A stretch of DNA of 64,000 bases from positions 1,984,001 through 2,048,000 of the forward strand of contig NC_064676.1 in the NCBI RefSeq assembly GCF_023278565.1, written 5' to 3'. The notes under the pieces are model-generated. The model was not told where the DNA came from and made no database searches. It was given only the letters and a program-made list of their open reading frames with translations. This DNA is from Colletotrichum lupini (lineage: Eukaryota > Ascomycota > Sordariomycetes > Glomerellales > Glomerellaceae). The position numbers and the translations under genes were made by a program. This document shows positions 25,695 to 37,000 of this stretch, in pieces (the first letter of the stretch is position 1; each line of letters opens with the position of its first letter).

Positions 25695-28600
25695 TTACCC
25701 CCCCCTCTATACTAGAGGGCGCTATCCGTAGTATTAAAAAAATAAACCTCTAAATTACCCCTTATTTTAGTAAATCTATAGCCGTAATTACTATTATCGT
25801 ATTATTATCCTCTCTTAGTAATAGTAAATCGCTAGCCGCGGCGGCTTTTATTTATATATTTAAGTTCCGTAGCGGGCCCTTAGTAATTAGGTACTAATAA
25901 TAGAACGCCTAGAGTACTATTAGTATATATTTAAAACTCTCTACGTCGTACTAAGTCGGATCCGTATTATACTCCTTTTAGTCCGCTTAGTACTATAGTT
26001 TTCCCCTATATAAGCGTAATTTAACGACCTCCGAGACCTCGTACTCCGGTTCGCTATCGTTATTAATAATTAATAATAATAAGTCTTAGTTCTACCTAAG
26101 TAATAGGTCGTTAGTAGCCTTTTTTAGCTTATTTAGGTAAAAAACTAGGTATACCCGGCTACTTACTAATAGTTCTATAATCTATATACCCCCCTATTTA
26201 GTACTAATAATAGTCTATAGCCCGGCCTATAGCTATTAAAGTTTATTTACGTAGGCGGACTTTTAGTATAAGGTATTAACGAAGACCTAGTCTCTTAGCT
26301 TTAGGTCGTCCGGGCGCTAGCGGCGGTTAATATACCTCTTATATTGTACTTAAGTAACTTTTATATTACCCCTAGCGGTTTCTTAGGCCTCGTATATCCC
26401 CTAGGCTATATACTACGTATTAGTACGGTTTAGCTTTTTTTTTATAAAGCCGAATTAGCGGGTTTGTTTAGACTAGTTAAAAGAGAGCCGTAGCTAATGA
26501 CCGAATTCTATTTTATATAATAATAGTCCTATAGTCTCGCTAAGCTAGGTAATATAAGTAAAGTCGACTATAAGTAATATATTACTCTAGTTATCTTAGT
26601 ATTAGTTAATTAGTAATCTTAATTACTATAAGATATATTAGTTTAGTACTTTTATTTAGCCGTCTATCTAGGGGTAGTCGGCCGTCGATAGCTATAGCTT
26701 AACCTTATAGATTTTATAAAGTTCCCCTTAGAAGTTAAAGATAAATTAGGGGCCTCGGTCTAATATAATAGTCTTTAGTAAGCCGAAGATAAGTAGTACC
26801 CGTTTATATAATATTCGGTTTATATTTTTTATTATAGTAGTTTTATAATAAGGAACGGATATCGCCCTCTTACTTAGGCAGTCTATTACTACTTAAATAT
26901 TATTAAATCCTTTCTAATTAATAAGGATAGTTATAAAGTTAGTAGAAATATGCTACTACGGGTAGTCGGGTACTAGAAGTGGCCTTAGCTCCCCCGGGGG
27001 CTTATTACGCAGCTTTTATAATTAATAATAAGTATAATAGTTCTATACGTACCGGTAGGTATCCGCCGTTAGGCCCGGCTAATAGTATCGCTACTTAATT
27101 ATTTTTACGACCTTATTACGCCCTAAGTAAGCGAAGAGCTTTTATTTATAGACTTTACGGATAACTATAATACGAAGGTTCTCTTCTTTAGGTACTACGA
27201 GCTTCCCGTTTATTATTAATAATCCGTCGTTTTAAATAAATTAGCGCTCGCGCCCTTCGGCCGCTAGCGCTCGTATTAGCGCGAGGGATACTATAATAAG
27301 GTCTCTATTAAGCTTTAAAATCTTCTTTATTAATAAATACCTCTAGAGCTCGTCTTTTAGTAAGAGCGAGCTAACTATAAGCTATAGTTAACTAATTACG
27401 GTACTTAATAACGTCCGTAGCTCCGCTATAATATTAGGGGATAGTAGTCCTAATAATAAGAGGACTTAGGTCCTATTAGCCTCTTTTAGTGCTTACTAAG
27501 TGCGGATATCCTCTATTTTTTATAATAAAGCGTTAGTTAGTACGTTCTCTTTCCCTAGGTAGTAATAGATCTAAAAATTAAAGTTTACTAACGTACCGGC
27601 CTAGCGGGCTTATTGTAAATTAAGTAGGCGCTTAGTTATAAAGAATATTAGTAGTTAATAGTTTATAATAATATTAAACTTATACTTATAGCTCATAAGC
27701 TCTGCGCGCTATTCCTCTAGGTATAGTACTATTATTAATATTTCCTTATTATAAATAGTATAATTAAGCTCTGCGCCGCTTATTATTTTTAAATAAAAGG
27801 CTACTAGGTATTATAACTTATTATCCTCTTATTATTATAATAGCGCTCTAGTATATATTAAGTTAAAAGCGTTAGTTTTTAGCCGCGTTAGTAGCTCTAG
27901 TTTAAAGTAATAGAGGATTAGCGCCGACGTTAGCGTTAGCTTTATAGCCTTAAAGACCGTCTCGTAGTTAGTACTAAAGTTAAAAAGAACTCCCTTATTT
28001 ATTAGTTTTATAAGGGGCCTAGCTAAGCGGCCGTAATCCCTTATAAATCTTTTATAAAAGTTATAAAACCCGAGGAAAGACTAGATACCCTTAAATAATA
28101 TAAGTAGTTTCTAATCTCTAACTATAAAGACTTTCTCCTTATTAAGCTATATACTTTTTATAAAAACTACGAAGCTTAGGTACTTTATAGAGGTAACGCT
28201 AAATTTATACTTTTTAATATCTATTTATAAGCCTACTTTCTATAAGCGGTCTAGTACTTTAGTAACGTGCTCTTAGTACTAAAAGGGGTTGTTTAAAAAG
28301 ATTAAGATATTATTTATATATGCCATATAGAAGTCGTCTAGGTACTCTATTAGTATCTTATTTATATATTATTAGTACGTAGTAGGCCCGTTATAGAGCC
28401 CGAAGGGTATTACTTTATACTTATATACCCTATAGTAGGTTCTAAACGTCGTTAAGTCCTTAGAGGCTAGGTCGAAGTAAATATAGTAAAAGGCCTACTT
28501 AATATCTAATTTAGTAAATACCTTCGCCCTACTTAGCTACGCGAGGGTCTCGTTAATAAGTAATAGTAAGTAGCGGTCTTTTTTTATAACCTTATTTAGC

Positions 28601-31570
28601 TTATAAAAGTTAATATAAAAGCGTAGACTACTATCGTACTTTTTTATAAATAGCGTCGGCGACGCAAAAGGAGTATTACTTAGCTCGATAAATCCCTTTT
28701 ATAAGTACTTTAATAAATAGGCTCTTATAGCCTCTAGCTCTAGTACCGACTACTTATATAAAGAGTAGTAAGTTAGCTTCTTTTTACTACTATTTAAGAG
28801 CTCGATTTTATAATTATATAGCTTATAAAGTATAAGTATATTACTAGCCGCTTTATTAAAAACATCGGTCTAGGGCCGTAAGTACTTTAGTAAGTTAGTT
28901 ATTATAAGGTCGTAAGTAACCTAGTCGTTATTATATAAGGGGTCCGCCTCCTCCTTTTTATCCTCTATAATATAGTCTAGCTTATAAAGTAATATAGAGC
29001 CTATTTTAACATCGTTCTGCCTTAGGTTCTTTTTAAATACGGGAGCGTTAATAAAAGTAATATCTATTTATAACGCTACTAAGTATAGTTTTTACTATCT
29101 AACCCTCTTTACGGGGGCAATAGTAATACTATTAAGGGCGCGTTCTATCTTTTTTATATCCTTAGCCTTGTCTAACTACTATATTTAACGGGTTATTATT
29201 TTTAGTAGGCGTAATAATATCCTAATCGGCGTGCCCTTCGCCCGCTACTACTAAAGCTTTTAGTTATAGTAAGTTATATTTATCTTAAATAAGTCCTATT
29301 AGTAGTTAGCGTCGATTTAATATTATATATTAATAACTTCCGGGGTATATAGGTCCTCGATATCCTTAATAATAGTAGAGGGCGTTTTTTATAATAATAA
29401 GTCCTTAGGTTATATTAACTGTTAGTAGTAAATATTAGGGTTTACCCTATAGTATTCGAACTACTTCTACCCTAGGATTAGGTCGTAGCGGCCCGTATTA
29501 AGCTAAAAGAGGGGTACTTTTAGAAGGACCCGTTAATTAATATATAAGTTAGCGGTTTATATTACGCTAGTATTATCTAATCGCTCTCTATTAAACCTAG
29601 TAATAGGGATTAAGTATAGTAATTTACGGGATAGGGCTGCGTAGAACTATTATAATAAAGGGGTTATGCGGTTATTTATAAATCCGTACCTATTAGCTCT
29701 CGTATTAAATAAGGCTCTTAAGTAAATTCTATATTTATTAAATACTAATATAAGCTCTATTTTAAGGGGCTAACCCCCTACGAGATTTTATAAGTTTACT
29801 AAATTAATTACTAATCTTCTATCCTTTTTATACATATCCCCTAGCTAGGAGTTTATTTTTACTAGGGGGTTTAGTTTTCCGAACCTAACTCTATTTTAGT
29901 AAGGCCCGTAGTAGTATTAATAGCGGCTATAGTAGTCTTTAGCTTCTTAGGGTAGTCTTTAGAGATATATCTAGTATTATTATAAATAAAATAAGCGCTA
30001 TTATCCTTAAGCTTTTAATATAGGGCTTTAGGGATCGTTTTATGAGTAGAGGTACGACCTCGGTCCTATTTAGTACTTTTAGTACCTCTATTATTTCCGC
30101 TACTTCTATTACTTTTATTATTTTTACTTAAGGTTTAATAAGTTTAGTTAAAAACCTTAACCGCGCGGTCTTTTATAAAAAGGGGCTATATTACGTTAGC
30201 TAGCTAAGTAACGTACTTAGTATATTTTTAAAAAGTAGCCGTATTATTTAAGTACTTCGATATAGCCTAGTTATAAAAATATATAAGTAGCTTATTATAA
30301 AAACGGCGCTTTTACTAGGACTTTAAAAGCTTATTAATATACATAAGCTTAGCAAATATAGAACGCTTTTAGTAAACGTCTTTAAGCGTAATTATAAATA
30401 CGTCTAGCTTATAGCTAGCGTCGTTTATAGTAATTAGGCTAATATAAACCGACTTAAGCTCGTAAAGTAGCTACTCGGCTGTAGTAATCTTATTAAAGGT
30501 TAGTAATAAGTATATAAACTCTATAGTACTATTTCTAATCTTATTAATAATATACTTTAAGTAGTACTTATCCGTACTATAGTTAGCGTTCTCTAAGCGC
30601 TTTATAATACGCTAGAGTTAGTAATCGAACTTAAAGTTAGTATTATTATTTATAAAAGTAGGTACGTTAGGTATTTTTTAAAAGCTATAAGTAACGGGAT
30701 AGGACGAGGCTAGAGTAGTTTTATAACTACCCTACGTTTTTAAGTATATTAGCTATTACTCTAGCGCGCTAAGGGTAGTAGTGTCCTAAATAGAGCTAGC
30801 CTAAGAGCCGTTCTCTAATTATTCTAGCTTTTTAGCTATAGCCGCATTACTAATATAGGCTCGGGTAAGGGCTTTTTTTATAATACGGAGCTCTATAATA
30901 GTAGTACGCATAAGGTCGAGGTTTTTATAAGTTATTATATATAGGCGCTTAGTATTATTACTTAACTAGCCGATAGCGGACGCTAGGACCTACTCTAATT
31001 AGTACTAAGTAATACGTATTTTTAGTTACTATTTAATCTACTTAAGTAGGGTCTTTCCGTTATTTTTAAAGTATAGCTCTTAAATAAGGTCGAGGTCGAT
31101 ATACTACTTAATATTCTTTTTAAAGAGGATATCGTCGCGGATATAAATAGGTAAAGTAAGCTAGTTAGCTATGTTACTAAGGTACGCTAAGTAATCGGCC
31201 TAAGTAATAGAGGGTAAAAAGCGCTTTACTAGCTAGTCGAATAGCGCGACTTTTAGGTTAATAACTAAGAGCTTAGCGCCTTTATTAGGGCCTATAACGC
31301 TCTATTAGGACTTATAAAAGCGGCGGCTCTACTAGAAGTCGTTAGTATAAAGGGAGACCTAGCCTCCCTAGCTATATCCTCTAACTATCGTATTTAGTAA
31401 AGGGGGTATATATTTAAGAAGTATTAATTACGCTATTTATATATAATTAATTTAACTAGCTATTACTTAGCTCTCTTATACGCTTTTTTAATAAGGGTAG
31501 CTAGTAATTAATTAATTAAGATATTATCGTTCCGTTTCTAAAGAATAGTTAATTAAGTAATATTAAGTAG

Positions 31571-31793
31571 TATTACAAAAGGGAACTCGAGGTAGGTTAG
31601 AACGTTACTATATTAACCTAATTAACTAAAGACTTAACGTAAAGAGGGAAAAAATAGAATAATAGGCAGAAGCTAGTAGGCTGGCCCTTTGGGCCTAGCG
31701 GTCTAGCTCGTTACGTAACTACTAGGAGCTCAGCCTCGCAGCCTAAGGCTGAGCCACAGGGCCCACAGGGCCCTGGTGCCCACTGCCGTAATA
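31571..31793 (-). repeat. LTR of copy D (element 5' side, near-intact outer end)
   Basis: 223 bp. From about 31,670 to 31,793 it keeps many CpA and TpG steps and is GC-rich, giving the best view of the ancestral LTR. Two perfect inverted repeats are visible: gctcagcc (31728-31735) with ggctgagc (31747-31754), and agggccc/gggccct around aca (31758-31774). RIP-decayed versions occur in the other LTRs. Confidence 0.93.
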
Positions 31794-31911
31794 ATAAGTT
31801 AATAAAAAAGAAATTCCTAGTACTGGGTTATATTATAGGTTGTGCTATTAGATTACTAAGGGTAAAAGTAGGGTTAATATAATATGTTAAGTAGTAGTTA
31901 ATTCTTCTAGG

Positions 31912-32004
31912 TAATATGGGCAGAAGCCCCTAATATAGGCAGAAGCCCCTAGGTATAGTTGTGGCTGGTCGCCACTAGTTGTGGCACACAGCCTGTGGCT
32001 GTGT
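31912..32004. repeat. Cluster of short direct and inverted repeats at the boundary
   Basis: Two 19-bp tandem units taatatgggcagaagcccc (31912-31930) and taatataggcagaagcccc (31931-31949) each contain a gggc/gccc stem. Then tagttgtggc occurs twice with a 20-bp period (31956-31965, 31976-31985), gtggc/gccac forms a stem at 31961-31975, and acacagcc/ggctgtgt forms a perfect 8-bp stem with a 3-nt loop at 31986-32004. The composition changes here from AT-rich to normal. It could be the end of another transposon; I cannot name it. Confidence 0.7.
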
Positions 32005-32222
32005 AGTGTGGCATGCAGGTTGCGACAGCAGAAATTCCCTTTCTGGGTATTCAGATCGTGATCGGTGGGGTCTTGCACTGTGCTTGCTCCGGTCTGAGTC
32101 TCTACGCAGTAGTCTCCAACGCGGAACGACTGGGACCAAGTGAGGTTCTCGAGTTTCTCAACAAAAGGTGTGGGTGAAAGGATAACAGGCGAGAGTCGCG
32201 GGAGTATCGTCCGACGCTACTG

Positions 32223-32450
32223 TCAATTGACGGAAGAGTCGAACAGCTTGACTATCTTGTTCTCTTGGAGAATGGAAATTTGCTGCAATCGTTCGCGACA
32301 AGACAAGATAAACATATCGTGAACGACGAGATAGTTATGCTCCTCTAGCATATCGCACTGTACGTAATCCACCCAATTGCCTGATTCCATCACCCTCTCC
32401 AACAAAAGATCCAAAATTCTTCTCGTCGGAGAAAAGAGGTTCGTGACCTC
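32223..32450 (-). pseudogene. Possible orphan coding fragment, unrecognised
   Basis: A minus-strand open stretch of about 75 codons reads like real protein (leucine-rich helices, R-R-I-L-D-L-L-L-E-R, then C-R-E-R-L-Q-Q), unlike the low-complexity shadows around it. There is no convincing ATG; a splice acceptor-like gccgag precedes V-T-N-L-F at about 32450, and the frame ends at a TGA at 32223-32225. I do not recognise the family. It could be a truncated gene left at the edge of the transposon block or a chance frame. Confidence 0.25.
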
Positions 32451-34178
32451 GGCATCAGGTAGGCATGTCCCCAGCAACTATGCCGCAACCTTCTCGCAGC
32501 TCTCAAGTACACAGCATCTCACGATTGGTCAGACAGCGCACCTCTTTCCCCAAAACGGAAGATCTCTGGGGGATGATATTTGATGAAGTAGAGCCAGCGC
32601 AACAGCGGCGCGCACGCGAAGTCTTTTTTGGTCTTGCTGTGCTGTGCTGCCGTGCATGCTGCGCCGTGCATGTGCAGGTGGGTGATTTTACAACCGACAG
32701 GGGAGGTTTCTTAGCTTCGCCAAGCAGCGGATCCCCGCGGCTCTCGAAACCACACCTCCCATCATCGACCTTCTCCAGGGATCATTGAGCCCCGGGTAGG
32801 TAGTCGTCCATCTCTTTTCCTCGTCCAGTCTCCGCGTGGCGGGTACGGTTCCATGCACAAAAAGGGTTTGGGTATCGGTTCAGCGAGCTTCCGTTGCACG
32901 ACAGCCAACAGGTTGCTTCTCGACTCGTACTGAGAGTGAACTCGGGAAGCTTTTACATAGCATACAGCTGGACCACGTATACTAGTCCCATAAGATACTC
33001 TCGTTAGACGCTCACCTTGTGATACGATTTAAGAAAATTTAGAGGAAGAGACCAATGCATAAGAAGCGTGAAGCCTGACACGGGACTCTGCACTAAGCCA
33101 ACTCAGGCCTACGCCAGTTCACTCGCCATGTGGCTTCTACGCCGCCGCTAGCACACAAGGGCAAGTGTTTCGGCCGCGGTGGATGGTCCACGGAGAGAAC
33201 ATCGATGTCCATGGTGTAATGAATTTTTGTAGGGATGTGAGCACTTGGGATGGTCCTCTTTACCGAGGAGGGAGAGAGGGGGGCGGGGAAAGCCCACCTC
33301 AATGTACACTGACCAACCATTCGTCTTTGGTTTGATTCTCTCTGGCCGTCCGCGGGCTGCTGCCATCGATGGATCATGGATTGTGACGGATGGAGGATGG
33401 GTGATGGATCATCACATTGGGGGTTCTTGGCATTTTGTGTCTTTGATTCTCTCCTCACATTCCTCGTCCCCTCGTCCTTCGACCCCGTCCCCCTCCCCCA
33501 TTGTCTCCAGCACTGGCTAGTCTCAAGCAGACCCCTAGCACTGCACTCCGAGGACCCCGTACCGAAGCTCGAGAGAAAGAGAGACGGTACGGATAGACGG
33601 ATTTGGGGGGGAACAAGCTAGGAACGGTAGACCAAGTGGGGATGAGCCCATCGTAGTAGCTAAGGGTCAATGAGGTGTACTTTTACTTTGTACTCTGTCA
33701 CTGCTTTCATACATCCTTTTTAGCTTATTCGATACATACTTAATACTTGTAGTCTCAGCTTTCCACCCTCCAACATCAGACCTACCCACATCAGATGGTT
33801 ATGCCTTCGTTGCCCAAACTTGGTCTTCTTTTTGTCTACAACTGGAGCGGGTTTTCGATTTATCCCGTTCCTCCGTACATAAGCTATCGGGTTTTGCGTT
33901 CACCGGTCTCGACGAGTTCCTGGAATATAGTCACTGCGCCGTCCTCTGTCGACTCTCTCTCTCTCCACCTTTTTCCTGCGTTACGACATTTGACGACTGC
34001 ACGTCAACTCCCACTCGAGCAGTACCGGAAAATCAACCCATCTTCGCCAAGTTAAAGAGACGTTACTCGAATTTGTCTCGCCCGTAGGCGATCCTGCATC
34101 TCAGATTCCAGACTCGGACTTCCACCCTCCTTACCACCGAATCTCGCTAGACGACACGTCCACAGGAATCCACTCACC

Positions 34179-35955
34179 ATGGGTCTAGTAGACCATGCCC
34201 TCGAGTACCTTACTCTCAAAGTCATCTTGGTCTTTGGCGCAATAGCTTGGGGTTTATGGGTAGCCGTCAAGCGCTTCGATGAGACCATACGGCTGCGCCG
34301 CCTGGCACCCGGCACTCGTGGCCAGTCCCTCAATGCCCGTTTCCCCGGTGGTGAGTTCTTCATGCTATCCGCGATGTAACTTACACATTCGGTGGTCAAT
34401 GTACTTGAAAACCCCTTTCATCAATGGTTCTGGTTACTCACATTCCCCTTCCCCATTAGGCATCGACTTCATCTTCAAGGCCGTCCGCGGGACAATGACA
34501 CACAAGAACGTCGAGTTCTGGAAGGACATGCTCTCCAAAGTCAAGGGCTGGACCGGCGAGAAGAGGATTCTCGGCCTGCGCATTGTCTTCACCGCCGACC
34601 CGGAGAACATCAAAGCCATCCTCGCAACCCAGTTCTCCGACTACGGCAAGGGCGAGCCCTTCCATCAGGAATGGAAGGAGTTCCTTGGCGACAGCATCTT
34701 CACCACCGACGGTGACCAATGGCACGCCAGCCGGCAGCTCATCCGACCTCAATTCATCAAGGATCGCGTCAGTGACTTGCACTGCTTTGAGTCGCATATC
34801 CAGACCTTGTTCAAGGCTATTGCCAATGGCGGTGCCTTGGATGGAGAGGATCAGGTCGTCAACATGGATGCTGTTGACGGCAAGGTCATGGACGTCTCGG
34901 ACCTCTTCTTTCGATACACCTTGGACGTGGCCACCGACTTCCTCCTGGGCCAGGATGTAAAGTCTCTCTCGTGAGTTCCACACCACCAAACCTATACAGC
35001 ACCACAGACTAATACGGGACCCTCCAACAGGACCGTCAAGCAAGAGTTCGCCGAAGCCTTCAACGAAGTCCAGCGCGTCCAAAACATCCTCGCCCGCGCC
35101 GCCAAACTGAAACCCTTCATCCCCCTCTTCTCCTTCCGCGCCGGCCTCAACGTAATGAACGACTTTGTCAACAAGTTCATCGAGCGCGCCCTCCGCCTGA
35201 GCCCCGAGGAGCTCGCCTCCAAGACGAAATCTGACCAAGGGTACACCTTCCTCCATGAGCTCGCCAGCTTCACCCGAGATCGCAAAGTCCTCCGCGACCA
35301 GCTCGTCGCCGTCCTCCTGGCCGGCCGCGACACCACCGCCGCCTCCCTTTCCTGGACTCTATACGAGCTGGGCCGCCACCCGGAAGTCGTCCGCAAGCTC
35401 CGCGCCGAGATCATCGAGCAGGTCGGCCTCGACCGTGAACCCACGTACGCCGACCTCAAGAACATGAAGTACCTCCAAAACGTCATGAACGAGGTTCTCC
35501 GCCTCTACCCCGTCGTCCCCTTCAACGTCCGCCTCGCCCTCAAGGACACGACCCTCCCCGTCGGCGGCGGGCCCGACGGCACCTTACCGCTCGCCGTGTG
35601 CAAGGACACGCCGATCGGGTACTCCACGCTCCTGATGCAGCGCCGCGAGGACCTGTACCCGCCCGTGTCCGAGACGTTTGCGCACCCGGAGACCTTCTCG
35701 CCCGAGCGGTGGTACCACTGGCAGCCCAAGCCGTGGACGTATATCCCCTTCAACGGCGGTCCCCGGATCTGCATCGGGCAGCAGTTTGCGCTGACGGAGA
35801 TGAGTTATACGCTGTGCCGGCTGTTTCAGAGGTTTGAGAGGGTGGAGAGTTACATGGATGCCGTTGACGGCGGGAAGCCGACGCTCAAGGCGGAGATTGT
35901 GCTGCAACCTGGGGATGGCGTAAAGGTTGCTTTTTGGAGGGCGAAGCAGGGGTGA
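34179..35955 (+). CDS. Cytochrome P450, CYP52 clan (alkane/fatty-acid hydroxylase type)
   Basis: Haem-thiolate monooxygenase, probably hydroxylating fatty acids or alkanes at the ER membrane. Exons are 34179-34350, 34460-34970 and 35031-35955 (introns 109 and 60 bp, both GT-AG and phase-consistent), giving 535 residues. A membrane anchor spans residues ~8-31. The I-helix motif A-G-R-D-T-T is near residue 325, the E-x-x-R helix is N-E-V-L-R-L-Y-P, and the haem loop F-N-G-G-P-R-I-C-I-G has Cys near 474. The K-D-T-P-I-G-Y and R-E-D-L-Y blocks are typical of CYP52-like enzymes. The start context caccATGG is strong and no upstream in-frame ATG competes. It is the first gene right of the transposon block, but its codon use shows no RIP. 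Family assignment is firm; the exact substrate is inference. Confidence 0.93.
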
Positions 35956-37000
35956 ATGTGAAGGATATCGACGCTGCTGAGAGAGGGAGAGAGTGAGGGA
36001 GATACAGCTCGTTTTGCGACGAATATTGGAAAGATATTTGAGATTAGGTGGATGACTGATGATTACGACGAACAATCTCAACACAATACTCTTCCTCTGT
36101 ACGAGGTATTTGTCAAGACAGCGCCAGACGTCTTCGAAGCGCACTGTAGACCAACTGGTGTGGGAGGTTAGGATAAGCAAACCTCTTTTGTGTAACGGAC
36201 AAGCCCCACACACAACGACAAGCCACAACCCGACCTTTGTCTCCCCCAGAGACTGAGGCTACCCTGGAGGATGCTGCTAAAGCAGGCGCCTACTTCAAAT
36301 TAGGAGTAGAGTACGGAGTGAGCAAGAGCGGGTACTCGCGTTGGCAAGCAGGGCTATTTGATAGGTCTGAAGTGAGAGGCGGCCGAGTTGAGAGCGGATT
36401 GTGGCTGCTGATCTGCATGGGCGACCATTGTCTTGGTTTGGCACCTTTGGGTTGCAGTGTTTCTTGGAAGCTAGCCTGACGGGAGTCGTGTCAGGGGCTA
36501 TCTAGTGATTGAAGAGGCTTGCGAGACGGGTTTGGAATCCGATGGCGCCGAAGATCTCTTACGATTTGGATCCGTACTTTTATATATATCTAAGGAACCG
36601 TGTGCTCTGCATGGGGACATTCCTTGCAACTGGACCGTCACGTTGTGTGCACATTGCGAAAGATGAATACTACTCCGTTGTGATGTTCGTTATTCGAAAA
36701 AAATACCCAATCATGAGTCTGAGCCCTGTCATCTCTCATAAGAGAGCATAACTACCTCTTGTTCTAAGCCCCGTAGTGTGATAGGAAACAGATGACGCGT
36801 AGCCTCTGAGCCCACGCTCCAATGTGATGATGATGATGATAATGCTAACCAACCTATAACCCCCCAGACAAACTCATGTTGAAAGCATAGCCAAAATGAT
36901 GCAGAAGATGATGTGAAGATTCAGAAGCGTGAAAAAAACAAGAAACAAAGCAATACCGCGGGAAACGTGGAAACCAAAGGCCTGCAAATAGTTTCGTTTT
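35956..37000. other. Convergent intergenic region, P450 / aminotransferase
   Basis: Both flanking genes end here, so this holds 3' UTRs. A short GAT microsatellite lies near 36823-36840. Open frames at 36237-36479 and 36509-36751 look like chance frames. Nothing else is supported. Confidence 0.6.

Larger units (their letters stand above)
1..31793. other. RIP-mutated AT-rich transposon block
   Basis: The whole stretch is built of TA-rich sequence in which CpA and TpG are rare while CpG, CpC and CpT remain common. Loss of CpA/TpG with gain of TpA is the known mark of repeat-induced point mutation in Pezizomycotina. CAA/CAG and TGG codons have become TAA/TAG stops and ATG has become ATA, which explains why no frame of 60 codons survives here. 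The content is four copies of one LTR retrotransposon plus pieces of an older one, listed separately. I see no intact gene, tRNA or telomeric repeat in it. In living fungi such blocks are usually H3K9-methylated heterochromatin; that part is inference. Confidence 0.93.
25472..31793 (-). mobile_element. Ty3/gypsy chromovirus LTR retrotransposon, copy D (RIP-dead, edge copy)
   Basis: Complete element of 6,322 bp, minus strand, with LTRs 25472-25694 and 31571-31793 and an exact ATAA duplication at 25468-25471 and 31794-31797. Its RT motif is Y-I-N-N near 28317-28328, with an upstream L-D-D-F still intact, so decay is somewhat lighter than in copy C. The outer (element 5') LTR is almost free of RIP changes over its last ~110 bp. 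It forms the right boundary of the AT-rich block. Whether it too lies inside the older element cannot be told, because the flank at 31794 onward carries no recognisable coding motif. Confidence 0.92.
31794..34178. other. Intergenic, block boundary to P450
   Basis: The first ~100 bp are still AT-rich with partial RIP-like character, then composition becomes normal. No gene is supported in most of this stretch. The only coding-like piece is the minus-strand segment near 32223-32450, listed separately. The last few hundred bases are pyrimidine-rich and probably hold the promoter and 5' leader of the P450. Confidence 0.6.

Noticed and set aside
1..31793. CRISPR-like or satellite array explanation for the repeated blocks
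   Set aside because: The repeats are paired LTRs about 6.1 kb apart with pol remnants between them and target duplications outside, not short regular arrays.
31887..32078. 63-codon minus-strand frame at the block boundary
   Set aside because: It runs through the tandem and inverted repeats and has no protein-like character.
34456..35256. 266-codon minus-strand open frame
   Set aside because: Antisense shadow of the P450 exons, crossing an intron without splice logic.
36237..36751. Two ~80-codon plus-strand frames after the P450
   Set aside because: No protein-like features, no splice partners, located in a convergent 3' region.
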